From Cydia pomonella (lineage: Eukaryota > Arthropoda > Insecta > Lepidoptera > Tortricidae), in assembly GCF_033807575.1 (NCBI RefSeq), contig NC_084729.1, forward strand, positions 5,828,001 to 5,892,000: a stretch of DNA of 64,000 nt. Direction: 5' to 3'. Position numbers and translations under genes: made by a program. The notes beneath the pieces are model-generated. The model did not search any database. It had not been told where the DNA came from and worked only from the letters and a program-made list of their open reading frames with translations. Shown here one piece after another: positions 29,422-40,300 of the stretch. How positions within the stretch are numbered: the stretch's first letter is position 1; the number at the start of each line of letters is the position of its first letter.

Positions 29422-30199
29422 AAGACAAGACAAGACAAGACAAGAGACGCCACACCTAGCCAGGAACATGCCTGCTCCGGTCTAGCCGGCATACCAGGGG
29501 ACGTAATTTTATGGGGAGTGACACGCTCTGGGATGGGAAAGGGATAGTTATAATCAGCCGGCTATGCAGCCTAAAGCCAATATTGGAAGGTAGGTGGGGT
29601 AGGTTATGTTGTCGAGGGAGAGCGTTGGTGATATGCTTCTCGTTGTTTCCGTTTCGGTCTTCGTTAAATCTTGTACCAAGCAAGGTCGCTATCATCTTGA
29701 GATGTCGTTTGCTCGTCGATTCGCGATGTTCCGATATATTTATTTTGCTGTTTTGATGAATTTGCCTTTGTCGTCTGCCATATTGACTCAATATTATTGA
29801 GCCACTCAGAGGGATGCCTGGTGTAATACTCCATGTCCTGTGTTAGTGAGTTTTCCCACATGTAGATGGTCTGCCAACTTTAAGTTTACTGGCTATATGC
29901 GGCTTCTACAAGGTTTTGGGTGTCTTTGGATATGTCCTAGGTAGCACATTCATTATATCCTTTTGGTTATTGTTTTGCCGTTTAATATCTCGCGAAGCTT
30001 ACTGGGTCTCGGCGTACTGTTTCGTAATTTAGGGTCCTGTAGTTGAATTCGCTTGTTACTCGTAGTTTCTCGTTGGGTGACTGGTAAGAAAAAATTCTTA
30101 TTCGATATGACTTCTCTAGGTTTCAAGTTTCTTAGGCTCTTAGGCTTGATTACTCCCCTTTGATGAAGTAGAAAATTAATTTTTAATTGGTTAATTTCT

Positions 30200-30552
30200 T
30201 GCTTCGGTCACTACATGGTCGATTTGTGACTTTTTCTTGCCTGGTCTCCAGGTAAGTTTGCAGTTATTACGGCCAAACGATGTGTCTAGTCGGTATTTCT
30301 CTCGGTGAATCAGGTCTAATAAGATCTCATTGCAGTTGTCTCGTGCAACAGGTTTCTACCAATCTGCTTTCGCTCGCGAAGTGTGGCTGTATCTTTGTGG
30401 TCTATGTGTGCATTGAAGTCGCCTAGAATGATAGGTATCGAGTTCTTCAGTTTCCTCTCTAACAACTGCAAGAGATGGGCGGCGTCTGGTATCTTCTCTG
30501 GGGTGCTGGTTCCAGCCGTGAGACTTAGGTCATTTGGCGTTGTTTCTGGCAA
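30200..30552 (-). pseudogene. LINE endonuclease remnant inside the 3.75-kb insertion
   Basis: Two frames separated by a shift read LERKLKNSIPIILGDFNAH (30316-30552) and LDTSFGRNNCKLTWRPGKKK (about 30200-30300). They match the central and C-terminal motifs of APE-type LINE endonucleases. It is broken and not functional. Confidence 0.7.
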
Positions 30553-31600
30553 GTACTTCTAGACGAGTTTAAATTCAAAGCAGTCACAGTGATTTCTACT
30601 AAATTTAAGGCCTATTATAATTGATGTACTTACGTTATGGGTTATAGTTAAACTTATTAACTAGACTCTTAGTTGATATGCAACTTAGGTAGAAGTAGCA
30701 AATATAAAGTGTTTATATTAAATACACAGTTTAGGCAATAGAAAGGTAAGAGCTGTGGTAGTAACTTCCCCTTCCTTTTTGTAATGGCGTTGTGCTTCAG
30801 GGGCGATAGCACGAGCTATCGGAAGCTTTCTTAATTGCCGGTTTCATTGCTAACAATGACACTAAATGGTACTAATACCTAGTACGAGATTGTCGGAGGA
30901 ACCCGAAATTTAGTGGCCGTCTGTTTACATTACGTTACATTACAATAGTACCAGTGGGCCAGTAGACAGCCTTCAATAGGGCCCTGGACAATGTATTGCT
31001 GCTGATGACCGCATTTTGTAGAAATAGCATGAATAGTGCCAGATGTGCACTCCTTTGCAAATAGGTTGCGTTGGTATTCTTTAAAACAATTTATCTTGAT
31101 TTTTTAGTCAGCGCCTCTTTATGGAAAGTAATTTTACTAATTTTATTATTTGTTTTATGGTAGGTGCACATGGTTTTATGTTGTTCAAACAGGGAAGATA
31201 GTTCAGAGAGAAACCCCTTTTTTTTCGAGCAGCAGATGGGGCATTTAGGGATTACCCCGGAGCAATATGGCTTCGGGTTATGAATGGGTAAAGTAGGTAG
31301 GTAGGTACCAAAGATCGTTACTGTTATATCTCAGTCGTAATACAGTGTATTCTATGATCATTGATTGTCTGGAATACAATATTGCGGTGTAAACTTGCGT
31401 CATATGTTGACCGCGTGTTATTATTCTGTATACTATGGATGTCTTGGTAAGGTAGATTAATTTACTATTTAATGCCGAGTAGTGGTACCAAACTAAATTA
31501 AGCAAAAGTAAACAAAAGCTGACAAAATCAAGGCCAACAAAATAAGGTGCCACTAATACAAGATTCGACACGACCAGGTATATAACTAAAATAGAGTAGT

Positions 31601-32340
31601 AACTAGTAAGTGATCTGCCCCCTTGCCTAATACCAAGTAATAATCGTGGTAGAAGCCAACGCTGGCTTGTAGGTGGTAGACTACCTAGATGACATATGTA
31701 AGATATGTAAATATCATTTCTATTACTCACTTTCCAACAATAAATGATTTGTATTTTAAAATTAAGGTTAGCAACATAAGGCGTGAATACAAGATTAGAT
31801 GTAACTAGGTAAATAAATAAAGTTAACTAGTAAGTGCGCTCTGCTTCCCTTACCTAATACAATATAATCGCGCTAGCAGCCAACACTGGCTTGTAGGTGG
31901 TGGTGTCAATTAAAGCTAACAAAACAATGTGTCATGACAAGATTTGATGAAACTAGGTATTCAAACTGAAATAAACTAGTAAGTGATCAGCCGTACTTAT
32001 ACCTAGTGCAATGTAATCGCGCTAAAAAGCCTACAATGGCTTGGAGGTGTTGGTTAAAGGTAACAAATTAATGGTTCGCTACAAGATTATATAAGACTAG
32101 GTATTTAACTGAAACAAACTAGTAAATGGTCAGCCTTCCTTACCTAGTAATCGCGCTAGCAAGCCCGCACTGGCTTGCTACAGGTGTTGGTTAAAGCTTA
32201 ATGCATCGCTCCGAGATTAGATGAGACTAGGTATTTCACTGAAATAAACTAGTAAGTGATCAGCCTTCCTTACCTAGTGTAATGTAATCGCCCTAGATAG
32301 CCCACTCTGGCTTGCAGGTGCTTAATATCATAATATCTGA
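31601..32340. repeat. Degenerate tandem repeats of 130-223 bp
   Basis: AACTAGTAA(G/A)TG starts units at 31601, 31824, 31974, 32117 and 32247 (spacing 223, 150, 143, 130). Shared blocks are CCTTACCTA, TAATCGCGCTAG, CACTGGCTTG(C/T)AGGTG and GATTAGATGA. They lie 5' of the endonuclease frame on the minus strand, where LINE 5' UTR monomers would be. Confidence 0.85.
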
Positions 32341-33198
32341 GTTAGTAATAAAAACTAGTAACTTTTCTATTCTAAAAACTGTGTTTTTCTAGGTGCGATT
32401 GTAAGGTATGTGCAATTCCTAAACAAGTGTAGTTATTGTTATCTAGAAACAGTAAGATCAGTTTATGCTGTTGCTTAAATTCCGTTAAATTCTTGTCGTA
32501 CCTATTGGTTAACTTTACAATTACTATTTATAGGGTGCTAACAACTGGTGGTCGGTTGAAGGTATGTGTACCTTCCTATCTTATTTATTCGCTTATCTAA
32601 GGGTATTATGATTAACGGGTCAGAGAGTAGTCAAGTCAAAAAATGTCTAGTTATTATGTGAATCGGGGTGGTATTATGGGCCTAGTATTCAGGTTGCCTA
32701 CTCAAGGTAGGAACTTAGGCTAAGGGCCTGGGCATATCTAGCCTTTGTGCACTTGTGATGTGGTGCCTAATGAGTTGGAGCGGGCTCACCCGATTGACCG
32801 TGGTGTGGGCGGGAGCGGCAGTCGTCGCGTCTCGGCGTCGTTGGACCGCTGATGCAGCAGCGATCGTACGATCGTCGCGGTTGGCTTGCGTAGACACTGA
32901 CCGCGCACAAATTAAAGCACTGGTACACGTAACTATTGTAGAATTGGGATGCACTGATAGACGTAGCTATAAACACTTTCCCGAGATTCTGGAATTGCAT
33001 AAGCAATCGTCGCGAGAGCTATGGTTAGCGCGGGACAACTCTTAGATGTTAGCGCGGCACTAGCTCGACCATCTGGCGATGGGTGCTATTGTTCCTCTGC
33101 GCGTTCTAAGCGTTTATGAGGCTTTTTTGTTCGCTCCGGGCACGACCACTCAGTACGGCGTCCAAAATGGTTCTCGACATTTAGAGACAGTATACATC

Positions 33199-33331
33199 TC
33201 TAATAAAGTTTATATTATTTCATCGATTCCATATTTGTACTTAATTGTATTTTGTAAATGTATTGTTTGTAAAAATGGACATGTAAAAGTGCCCCTGTGG
33301 CCTATTTGCTCAATAAATGTTTGATATTTGA
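33199..33331 (+). mobile_element. Old LINE 3' region, right part
   Basis: It carries GTGCCCCTGTGGCCTATTTG, CTCAATAAATGTTTGATATT and a (TTTGATA)n tail. It completes the element whose left part ends at 29421. Confidence 0.75.
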
Positions 33332-36331
33332 TATTTCCAATAGAAAAAGCAAATAGGTACCAAATGTACACAAATATGACAGTTTTTGATGGAATTAGAC
33401 ATTTATTTTTATTATTTATTAAATTTTAATGTTTTATGGAGGTTGATTTCACTGAAATATTATTAACTAACATATATTTTAACAGAAAATTGATACAAAT
33501 AAAATATTTAAGTCTATAAATTGTTGATAAGATCATGATTGTCGTCAAACAGTGCGTGATTACTGATTACGAAGTATTGAAGGTTTTGTTTACATTATTT
33601 GCAATTTATATTGGACTCTACTTTAGTTTAGCTGCTTATAGCAATCTCACTAGAGTGGTTTCCTTATTCAAGCTTGTACACTTTTATAGATAGTGTCATT
33701 CACGAAGACGCCTGCCTTGACTCGTGGTGTCATGTTTTTAAAGGTTAGATTTGGCAAATATGCGCGTCATCGTTGATGAAACGAATTATCTAGGGCTAGC
33801 TTTTAGTTTATTCTAAATGGTACCTTTTCACGCGAAACGACACATTTAAAATATGTTTCATGTTAATTGCGTTTCAAAGTTTACTTCGAAATTAACCTTT
33901 AGTCAAAATATACTCAAAATAAATAAGGCGTGCTTTTGTGGTATTTAAATCTCATAAGTAACTCATAGCACAGTCAGGACTAATTTTGGGCCCGATATCG
34001 GGAAGTGTGGATGTAATTGGCGCTTAAGACAACGCACGGCATGGCAAAAATTACCACTATCATTGCGTGTCCCACAGCGACACAATATATTTTATATAGA
34101 CGAAGATATTAGTACTTTTGATATTAGTTTTGATACCAAAAACGGTCCAACATGACTGGCACTTAGGTATCTGACACTTATCACTGACGGTTATCCCTAC
34201 TCCAAGAATTCCGGTGTAACACGAGGACCAAGAAATTTATTTACAGTGTATTTCTGTTCAGAGCGCGTGGCGCTCTGTTTCTAAATTCCATACTAAATGA
34301 GACTTAACATGATATACCCATACTAAATATAGACACGTACTGTAGATTCATACACATAGTATGTACATATACGTAGGTACATTCTGTACATACATGAATT
34401 GTAATTAGTTATATTGCTGCATTGGGCAATGTGACACGTTATCAGTATGTATTTAGTTATCGCGGAACACCTGCAGTCTCGTATGCTAATCTAGTCGATA
34501 AGGGTCCAGGTGTCCAATATAAATGATATTTTATTTGTATCATGATTGTCACGGTTTATGGTAAACGTACAGTCCAACTGATAGGTAGTAACTGGTCATC
34601 GCAGTCTATAGGGACCGTGCGCGTTGACGGGTCTGCCATCTTGTGGCCTGAATCGGAACCATAAACATGTATATTTACACGTCACGTGTTTTCTTGTGCA
34701 TAGTAGGTTCTGCCATCTCGTGGGCTACATCGGAACATAATAAACATCACATTTACGCCTCGCGCCAAAAATCTGACGGCTCCTGTGCTGCCTCCTACAG
34801 TTCATGCACGCTCCCTATAGACGAAATTTAAAATAACATGTCCCCGCGTTATCTGATGTAGATTCTTCTTATAGGGCGTGAAAGTTTCCAAAATGGCGAA
34901 AGTTCCTCGCCCAGGCTGTGAGCTGCGTACCTCTCGTATTCTCAAACTTTCAGTTCCTGCTCACCATACTGGTTTCATGACTAATTTCTTCTCTGGAAAT
35001 CACTCCCTCTTAACATAAGACAAGCTTTCAAGAGATTGCTTCATAAACATCTGAAACAAGAGTAAGTATCCATCGTAGTAATATGTACCTAGTATGTAGT
35101 ATGATAATTATATATATTATAATATTTTTACTTGTGTATTGTATATGTATTTTATTATGTTTTTCAGTTGTTTGCAATAGTACCTAATTAAATTGTTACT
35201 TTTTTTTTGCACCATTTTTATTACTCGTAATTCTCTGTTTAGCTCTATAGTTTACTGGTAGATAATGCATTAAATCCGCCATTTGTACAGTTTTTGTAGT
35301 TTGTGCAATAAAGTTTAAATACTTAAATAAATAAATTTCATATATTTGTATGGCAATAGAAATATTCTAAAATGAAAGTTTTCTTGGTTTCCTGTACCAT
35401 TTTCCTGAAAAAACAAGATGACACAGCCGTTTCACATCTACGAAGCATTTTCGCTGCATACCGGAAAACCCATGTTATCGGCTACGGCGTAGCGCTACGA
35501 CCGTAGATTAGTACTAAATGTTAATTGTCCAAGCGTAGCGAAGCGAAAGCATTTTTGCCGAAGCGAACTTGGGCAAAAATGCTTTCGTATATCCGGCTCT
35601 CTTCAATTTCGTGCAGAAGGCCAATTCGAACGTGCATTTTCGATATCTAAATTATATCTAAACGATGACTTTGAATAGTCAAAGTCAAAGGAACAGAATC
35701 ACCTCAGAAGGAACTGTTGCAAAAGTGTCCAGCAGTCAGCTATAAATAATAGTTCCAAATCTCTCCAGAGTAGCGCTAGAGTAGCTAAGAACCTAGGCGT
35801 TATTGACGGAGTGAAGTGCGCTGTCTATGATTAGATTTTTTTCTCAAGTATTCTAGGTATTGTAGCGCCACCTATTTATGTTTTTTTGTCGGACACTTTT
35901 TGGTATATGGAGATGTTGTTCCTTAGGCACTAGTAAATTTATATACCATAAATTGTTAAATTCGCCTTGACTCATTATTTTTAAGACTATTATTGAAATC
36001 GTAATTAGTCATCATTTGATAACACAGCTGCCAAATTAATCTATCGTTATCTATATCGGTAGATAATGATAAAACTTGGTATGCAACATTTCTTTTTGTA
36101 TCGAACGATACGAGTGGTGTAGTGTATAATGTTGAAAGACTGAAATAAATAGTGTATTAATTATTAAAATGTGGAACAGTAATTTTTATTTAGTTTTATG
36201 TAAGTAAGTTGAAAGTGTAGGTAGGTGATGAGCGAGATTTTTTTGCGTGTGTTTTGAAATAAGTTTTTTAACAATATTCAAATGTTGATACTTATTTTAT
36301 CGCCGACTGTACTTTCCTGTTCGTTGCTCAA
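33332..36331. other. Intergenic; a few MITE and LINE ends, no gene
   Basis: 34596-34812 has inverted ends TATAGGGACCGTGC and GCACGCTCCCTATA (a MITE). 35243-35340 is a CR1-like 3' end (TTTACTGGTAGATAATGCAT, GTGCAATAAAG). 35544-35587 is a hairpin. 35372-35393 is a candidate first exon of the EB-module gene. The remainder is unassigned. Confidence 0.55.
35372..35393 (+). CDS. Candidate first coding exon of the EB-module gene (tentative)
   Basis: ATG AAA GTT TTC TTG GTT T, followed by CC T|GTACCA, encodes MKVFLVS plus one base, in the phase needed by the exon at 37344. Joined, it gives MKVFLVSC-FLTPSLA, a plausible 15-residue signal peptide ending in a -1 Ala. The donor is weak (GTACCA) and the exon is tiny, so this may be chance. 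Confidence 0.3.
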
Positions 36332-36954
36332 TTAGAGCGGTTTCACATTGCCCGATCCGATATCGGATCAAGGATGCTGTATCCAAAATGTCGGGTCGCG
36401 GAGTGTACTGGGGCGCGCTGTCCATGTCTCACACAACAAACATTATGCATACACATATACGCACACAAATTAAAATTATCTAAAATTATGGGAAGGGCCA
36501 ATGCAAAATCGGATGTCGGGTGGCCCCCATGGAAAAGACAGATGTTAAGTGCTCTGTGGCATGAAGTGCGCCTTTATTGGTTTTTTTTGCCATGAAGATA
36601 AATAAATACAGAAAAAAACATATGTTATACATTTTTCTTCTATCAGATATTGAAACAGAAATGTTTATTTGCAAGAATACATAGGTAGAATCAAACCAAG
36701 ATTAGTTGGCAGCGATTTTGATAGCCTAGAAGGTGCAAGTGTTATTTTAAACGTCAAACTTCTATGAAATTATGACGTTTACTTGACACTTGCACCGTCT
36801 GGGCTATTAAAATCGCTGCCAACTTATCTTGGTCTGACTCTACAAGGTGTTACATGGTATAAATTAATATTGTCACAGTATTCAAATATACTTAAAATCT
36901 ACTTATCTAAATTCTGCCGCATAATGTTGGATCAGACAATGTGAAAACGCTCTA
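36332..36954. mobile_element. Transposon with AGAGCGGTTTCACATTG ends
   Basis: The left end TTAGAGCGGTTTCACATTGC and the inverse of the right end, TTTAGAGCGTTTTCACATTG, pair over about 28 bp. The interior includes CCAAAATGTCGGGTCGCGG and a nested palindromic MITE (36686-36842). No transposase. Confidence 0.85.
36686..36842. mobile_element. Palindromic MITE (TTGGCAGCGATTTT family), complete copy
   Basis: From TAGAATCAAACCAAGATTAG to CTTATCTTGGTCTGACTCTA, the two halves are near-perfect inverted copies around CTATGAAATTATGACG. It is the reference for the arrays at 1-847 and the copy at 43081. Confidence 0.9.
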
Positions 36955-37343
36955 AAGTTGCGTTGTTTTATCAAGGTATAAGCTGTGGTTACCTATAATT
37001 GGATAAAGATCTACCCTTAATGTTAATTAAGCTACAGACTATTTTTTCATGGTGTATTGTCCGTTGATGATCCTGAATAAATAAATAAATCAAGGAGATT
37101 ACGCCCATCCTCCTTCTTCAGATCAGCTCAAGGTCATCATAATATTGCATTGTCACCTTTCTTTCAGTATGTCAAGTTTCAGCTCAATCTGATACCAATA
37201 ATTGATCGAATATTAAATTAGCAGGTAGCAAGATTAAACACTTTTTTCATTATGATACCTAATATGTATTTTCATTACATACAAACATTGCAAGAAAGCA
37301 GTCAAAATTTGACGAACGAGTTAAAAACAACATTGATTTACAG

Positions 37344-40300
37344 GCTTCCTCACACCCTCCCTCGCAATCTGGCAGTGTTCTACCGACGAAGACTGCGCCG
37401 CCGCTCTTTCAGGCAGCACGTGCGCGTCAGGACAGTGCGTGTGCCCCATCTCGCAGCAGGTCGTGGCCGGGGGCACGTTATGCGCTGATTGTAAGTGTGT
37501 AAACTGTCGACGCTCAAGCGGAGCGACTGGCGAAGCTCGGTGCGGCGTCCAAATTCGGCCTTCGGCCTCGGTATTTGAATTTCGGTATTATGATGGTCCT
37601 ATGTGGGACGCGCCTCGGCTTCTTGGAGCCTCGAAGCTCATCACCTTCATCAAGCTTGCGCTCTTTTTGCTCACACAAAAGCGCACCTCGCTTGTACAGT
37701 CCGCGCCTTAGGCTTTATAAGGAACTCAACTTTTATCTTTTGCGTAGACGAAAATCTTGCCTTCGAGTCTTTGCCCAGTCAGATTGACACAGCCTTCGCC
37801 GTGTTCGAGTTTAATCATCGTGCAGCTCGGCCTTCGGCTTCGCAACGAGATCAATGCGGTTCGTTGAGGGCCAGAATCCCCATCATGGCGCCCCAGCAAC
37901 AGCACACAATTTGTGCAGTTTGTAGACGGTGGCGTTGTGGTGAAACGCAATCCATTTCGCATTTTACACAAATAACCATTATTCTGTCTGAACTCGTAAC
38001 TCTTGCAGGTCGGTTCTTCTCACACATCGAAGATGTAGTCTATATGGATTTATGAGAACTGGAATCACCCCAGCTACGCCATTCCCCACGTGTTTGCGCA
38101 CCAGCGTCACACGCGCTCTTTTTAGAAATCCCTTTCACATTTACCATTTTGGTGCTTCCTATCATTTGGCGCCAAGAGCGGCCGCTCCACTCGCTCTACC
38201 CTAGAACCGGCCGCCGTGCGAATTTGAGGCGCGAGGCCCCTCGAATCGCGAGGCCGTAGGCGGTGGCCCACGCCGCACACGCCTAGCGCCGCCTCTGCGC
38301 CGCAGGTACCTCGCCACTAAGTAGTTGGACTTAAAAATTACCTAATTCAAAACTAATTTTTTCATTTTCATTCTCATGATGGTATTGGGACTGTCTTGCA
38401 CCCGGCGCACCAGAGATGCGGCGCGCCCACGCAGTTCAAATTGAAACGAATATTTTTTATGACATGCACTAGAGGATTATGAGAGGGCAGCGGGGGAAAC
38501 TCAATATTGCAGTTTTAATCAAGAGCAAATGCCTTGAAACATTCACACGGGAACTACTCGTATACTAAGTATACATTAGTATTTGAAAGGGCAAACTTCA
38601 GCCAAACCTTAAAACGTTAATCTATAGAAAAAGTCACGAAAACATGTCTAATTTTCATTTATTTTCAATTGTATATCGTTGTCCTGCATTCCATAGCAGT
38701 ATAATTTTAGTATAAAATAGCTAGGGAATCTGACGAGCAAAATTTTAAAATAAATATTTAAAGTAAATTTTAGGCCATATCTGCCGTCGCAATTTTCGCT
38801 CGGCGCGCTACATCTTATGTTTCCTTTTAATGTCCTGGCTTTACGATCAGATCACATTGACTGAATAATTTACTTCCAGATGCGCCATACTACACGTCGA
38901 CTTGCGTTGATGACTTCCAATGCTCGAGACTGTTCACTACGTTCGAATGCAGACGAAACGAGGATCAAACAGGTCCGTAGAATTTAATAGAGGTTAAACA
39001 CTTTCACCTGTTCTATGTCTACATCTGAGGGTCGTGAAACCCTTCTAATATTCCTTATTTCTCCCCAGCTGGCAGTTGCTTCTGCCAACCCGGCCACCAC
39101 TACTTCCACGGCCGCTGCTGGCGTTCCACCGAAATGGGCCAGCCCTGCTCCAATCATGAGGAGTGCATGGGCGTCATCAGAGATCCCTTCAGCATGATCT
39201 GCGATGGGACCTGTCAGTGTGCTGAGGGATACTATAGTCGACAGAGGGGAGAATGCAGAAAAATCGCTACAGGTAAGTCATATTCATGAACGAATCAGAA
39301 AAGACATGGTGAGAATTCATGGATATGCTATTATTTACTTTCTGACCTATTTTCTGGATTCGCGACATTCAGGGCAGCAAAGCAGAAAAGATGCGAAATT
39401 CTACATTCCCTGCTGGTTCCTCAATATTAGGCCTTACTCATCAATCAGTCTATTTGGCATCGCGATCCCCGTGGAATTGGCTTCCGTGAGAAGAAGTCTC
39501 TTAGCGTCATCAGAGACAAATACTTATACATGACAGACATGGGGGCCTGTCAGTGTCCTGGTAAGCCAGCGTTTTTCACCCTTTTCATGAGCCCCTATCA
39601 TCGTGGAGTCGTGATCCCCTCGCCTTCTTCTTTACTTATCTTCGTAACCGCCTCAAATGGGGTGCAATAAAAGCTTGTAACATGAAGGCAATATTTCCTG
39701 AATCTTTTTCCAGCTGTGGGTGAAGGCTGTGTGCTAGACGAGGACTGTCAGTTCGAGCACGGCGCCTGCCGCGACCGCGAGTTCATCTGCTACGACACCA
39801 CTGTCGACCCTGATGGTAGGTATTGGATTGTACCTATATATGTCGTGGCCAGATTTTGATCATTTCATGAAATGCCATTTTTGAATTATTCAATTCATGA
39901 TACGGTTAGGTTAGAATTTGTATGCCGTGGCCAATCTTTAATTGCATGAAACGATTAATTCTAAGATCTGGCCACGACACATATATTTGTGTCAATACTA
40001 GAAGGATATAAGATTGCAATCAAGGGGGAGGGGAAGAGAAAGCTGGATATCCATTTGAATGACGTTATGTTGGAACTGTCGTCTTTTCTGGTGGGTTATT
40101 CTAAAGTAGGTAAGCAATAACGTTGTATTCCCTTAAAGCAGCTGACTCCGCAGACAGATGCAAAAGAGTGTGACATCATTCAAGGTCCTATTAGCGAGCC
40201 TCAACAGAATGGTTTTTAGACGAAAAATCGAGCTTGAATGGTATGGTCAACAGTATCAGCCTTGAATCCCTTTTAAACATTTTAAAAATCTTTTATTGAA

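Larger units (their letters stand above)
29422..33175 (-). mobile_element. 3754-bp retroelement insertion with 23-bp target-site duplication
   Basis: A 23-bp sequence starting GACATTTAGAG and ending GTATACATC is exactly repeated at 29399-29421 and 33176-33198. The left end starts with (AAGAC)n, which on the minus strand is a short tandem 3' tail. Minus-strand frames at 30200-30552 give IPIILGDFNAHIDHKD and LTWRPGKKKSQIDHVV, typical of an APE endonuclease. No reverse transcriptase is seen, so the element is internally deleted or decayed. Tail, duplication length and endonuclease all point to a LINE copied by target-primed reverse transcription. Confidence 0.85.

Noticed and set aside
31278..31730. 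150-codon open frame on the minus strand
   Set aside because: It overlaps the tandem monomers inside the retroelement insertion and has no domain; its hydrophobic look follows from AT content.
36374..36595. 73-codon plus-strand frame with several Cys, tested as EB-gene first exon
   Set aside because: It lies inside the transposon at 36332-36954, and no donor of the right phase follows.
37603..38055. 150-codon open frame on the plus strand, GC-rich
   Set aside because: It lies in an intron, has no recognisable domain and consists of TTCGGCCTCGG-type repeat sequence.
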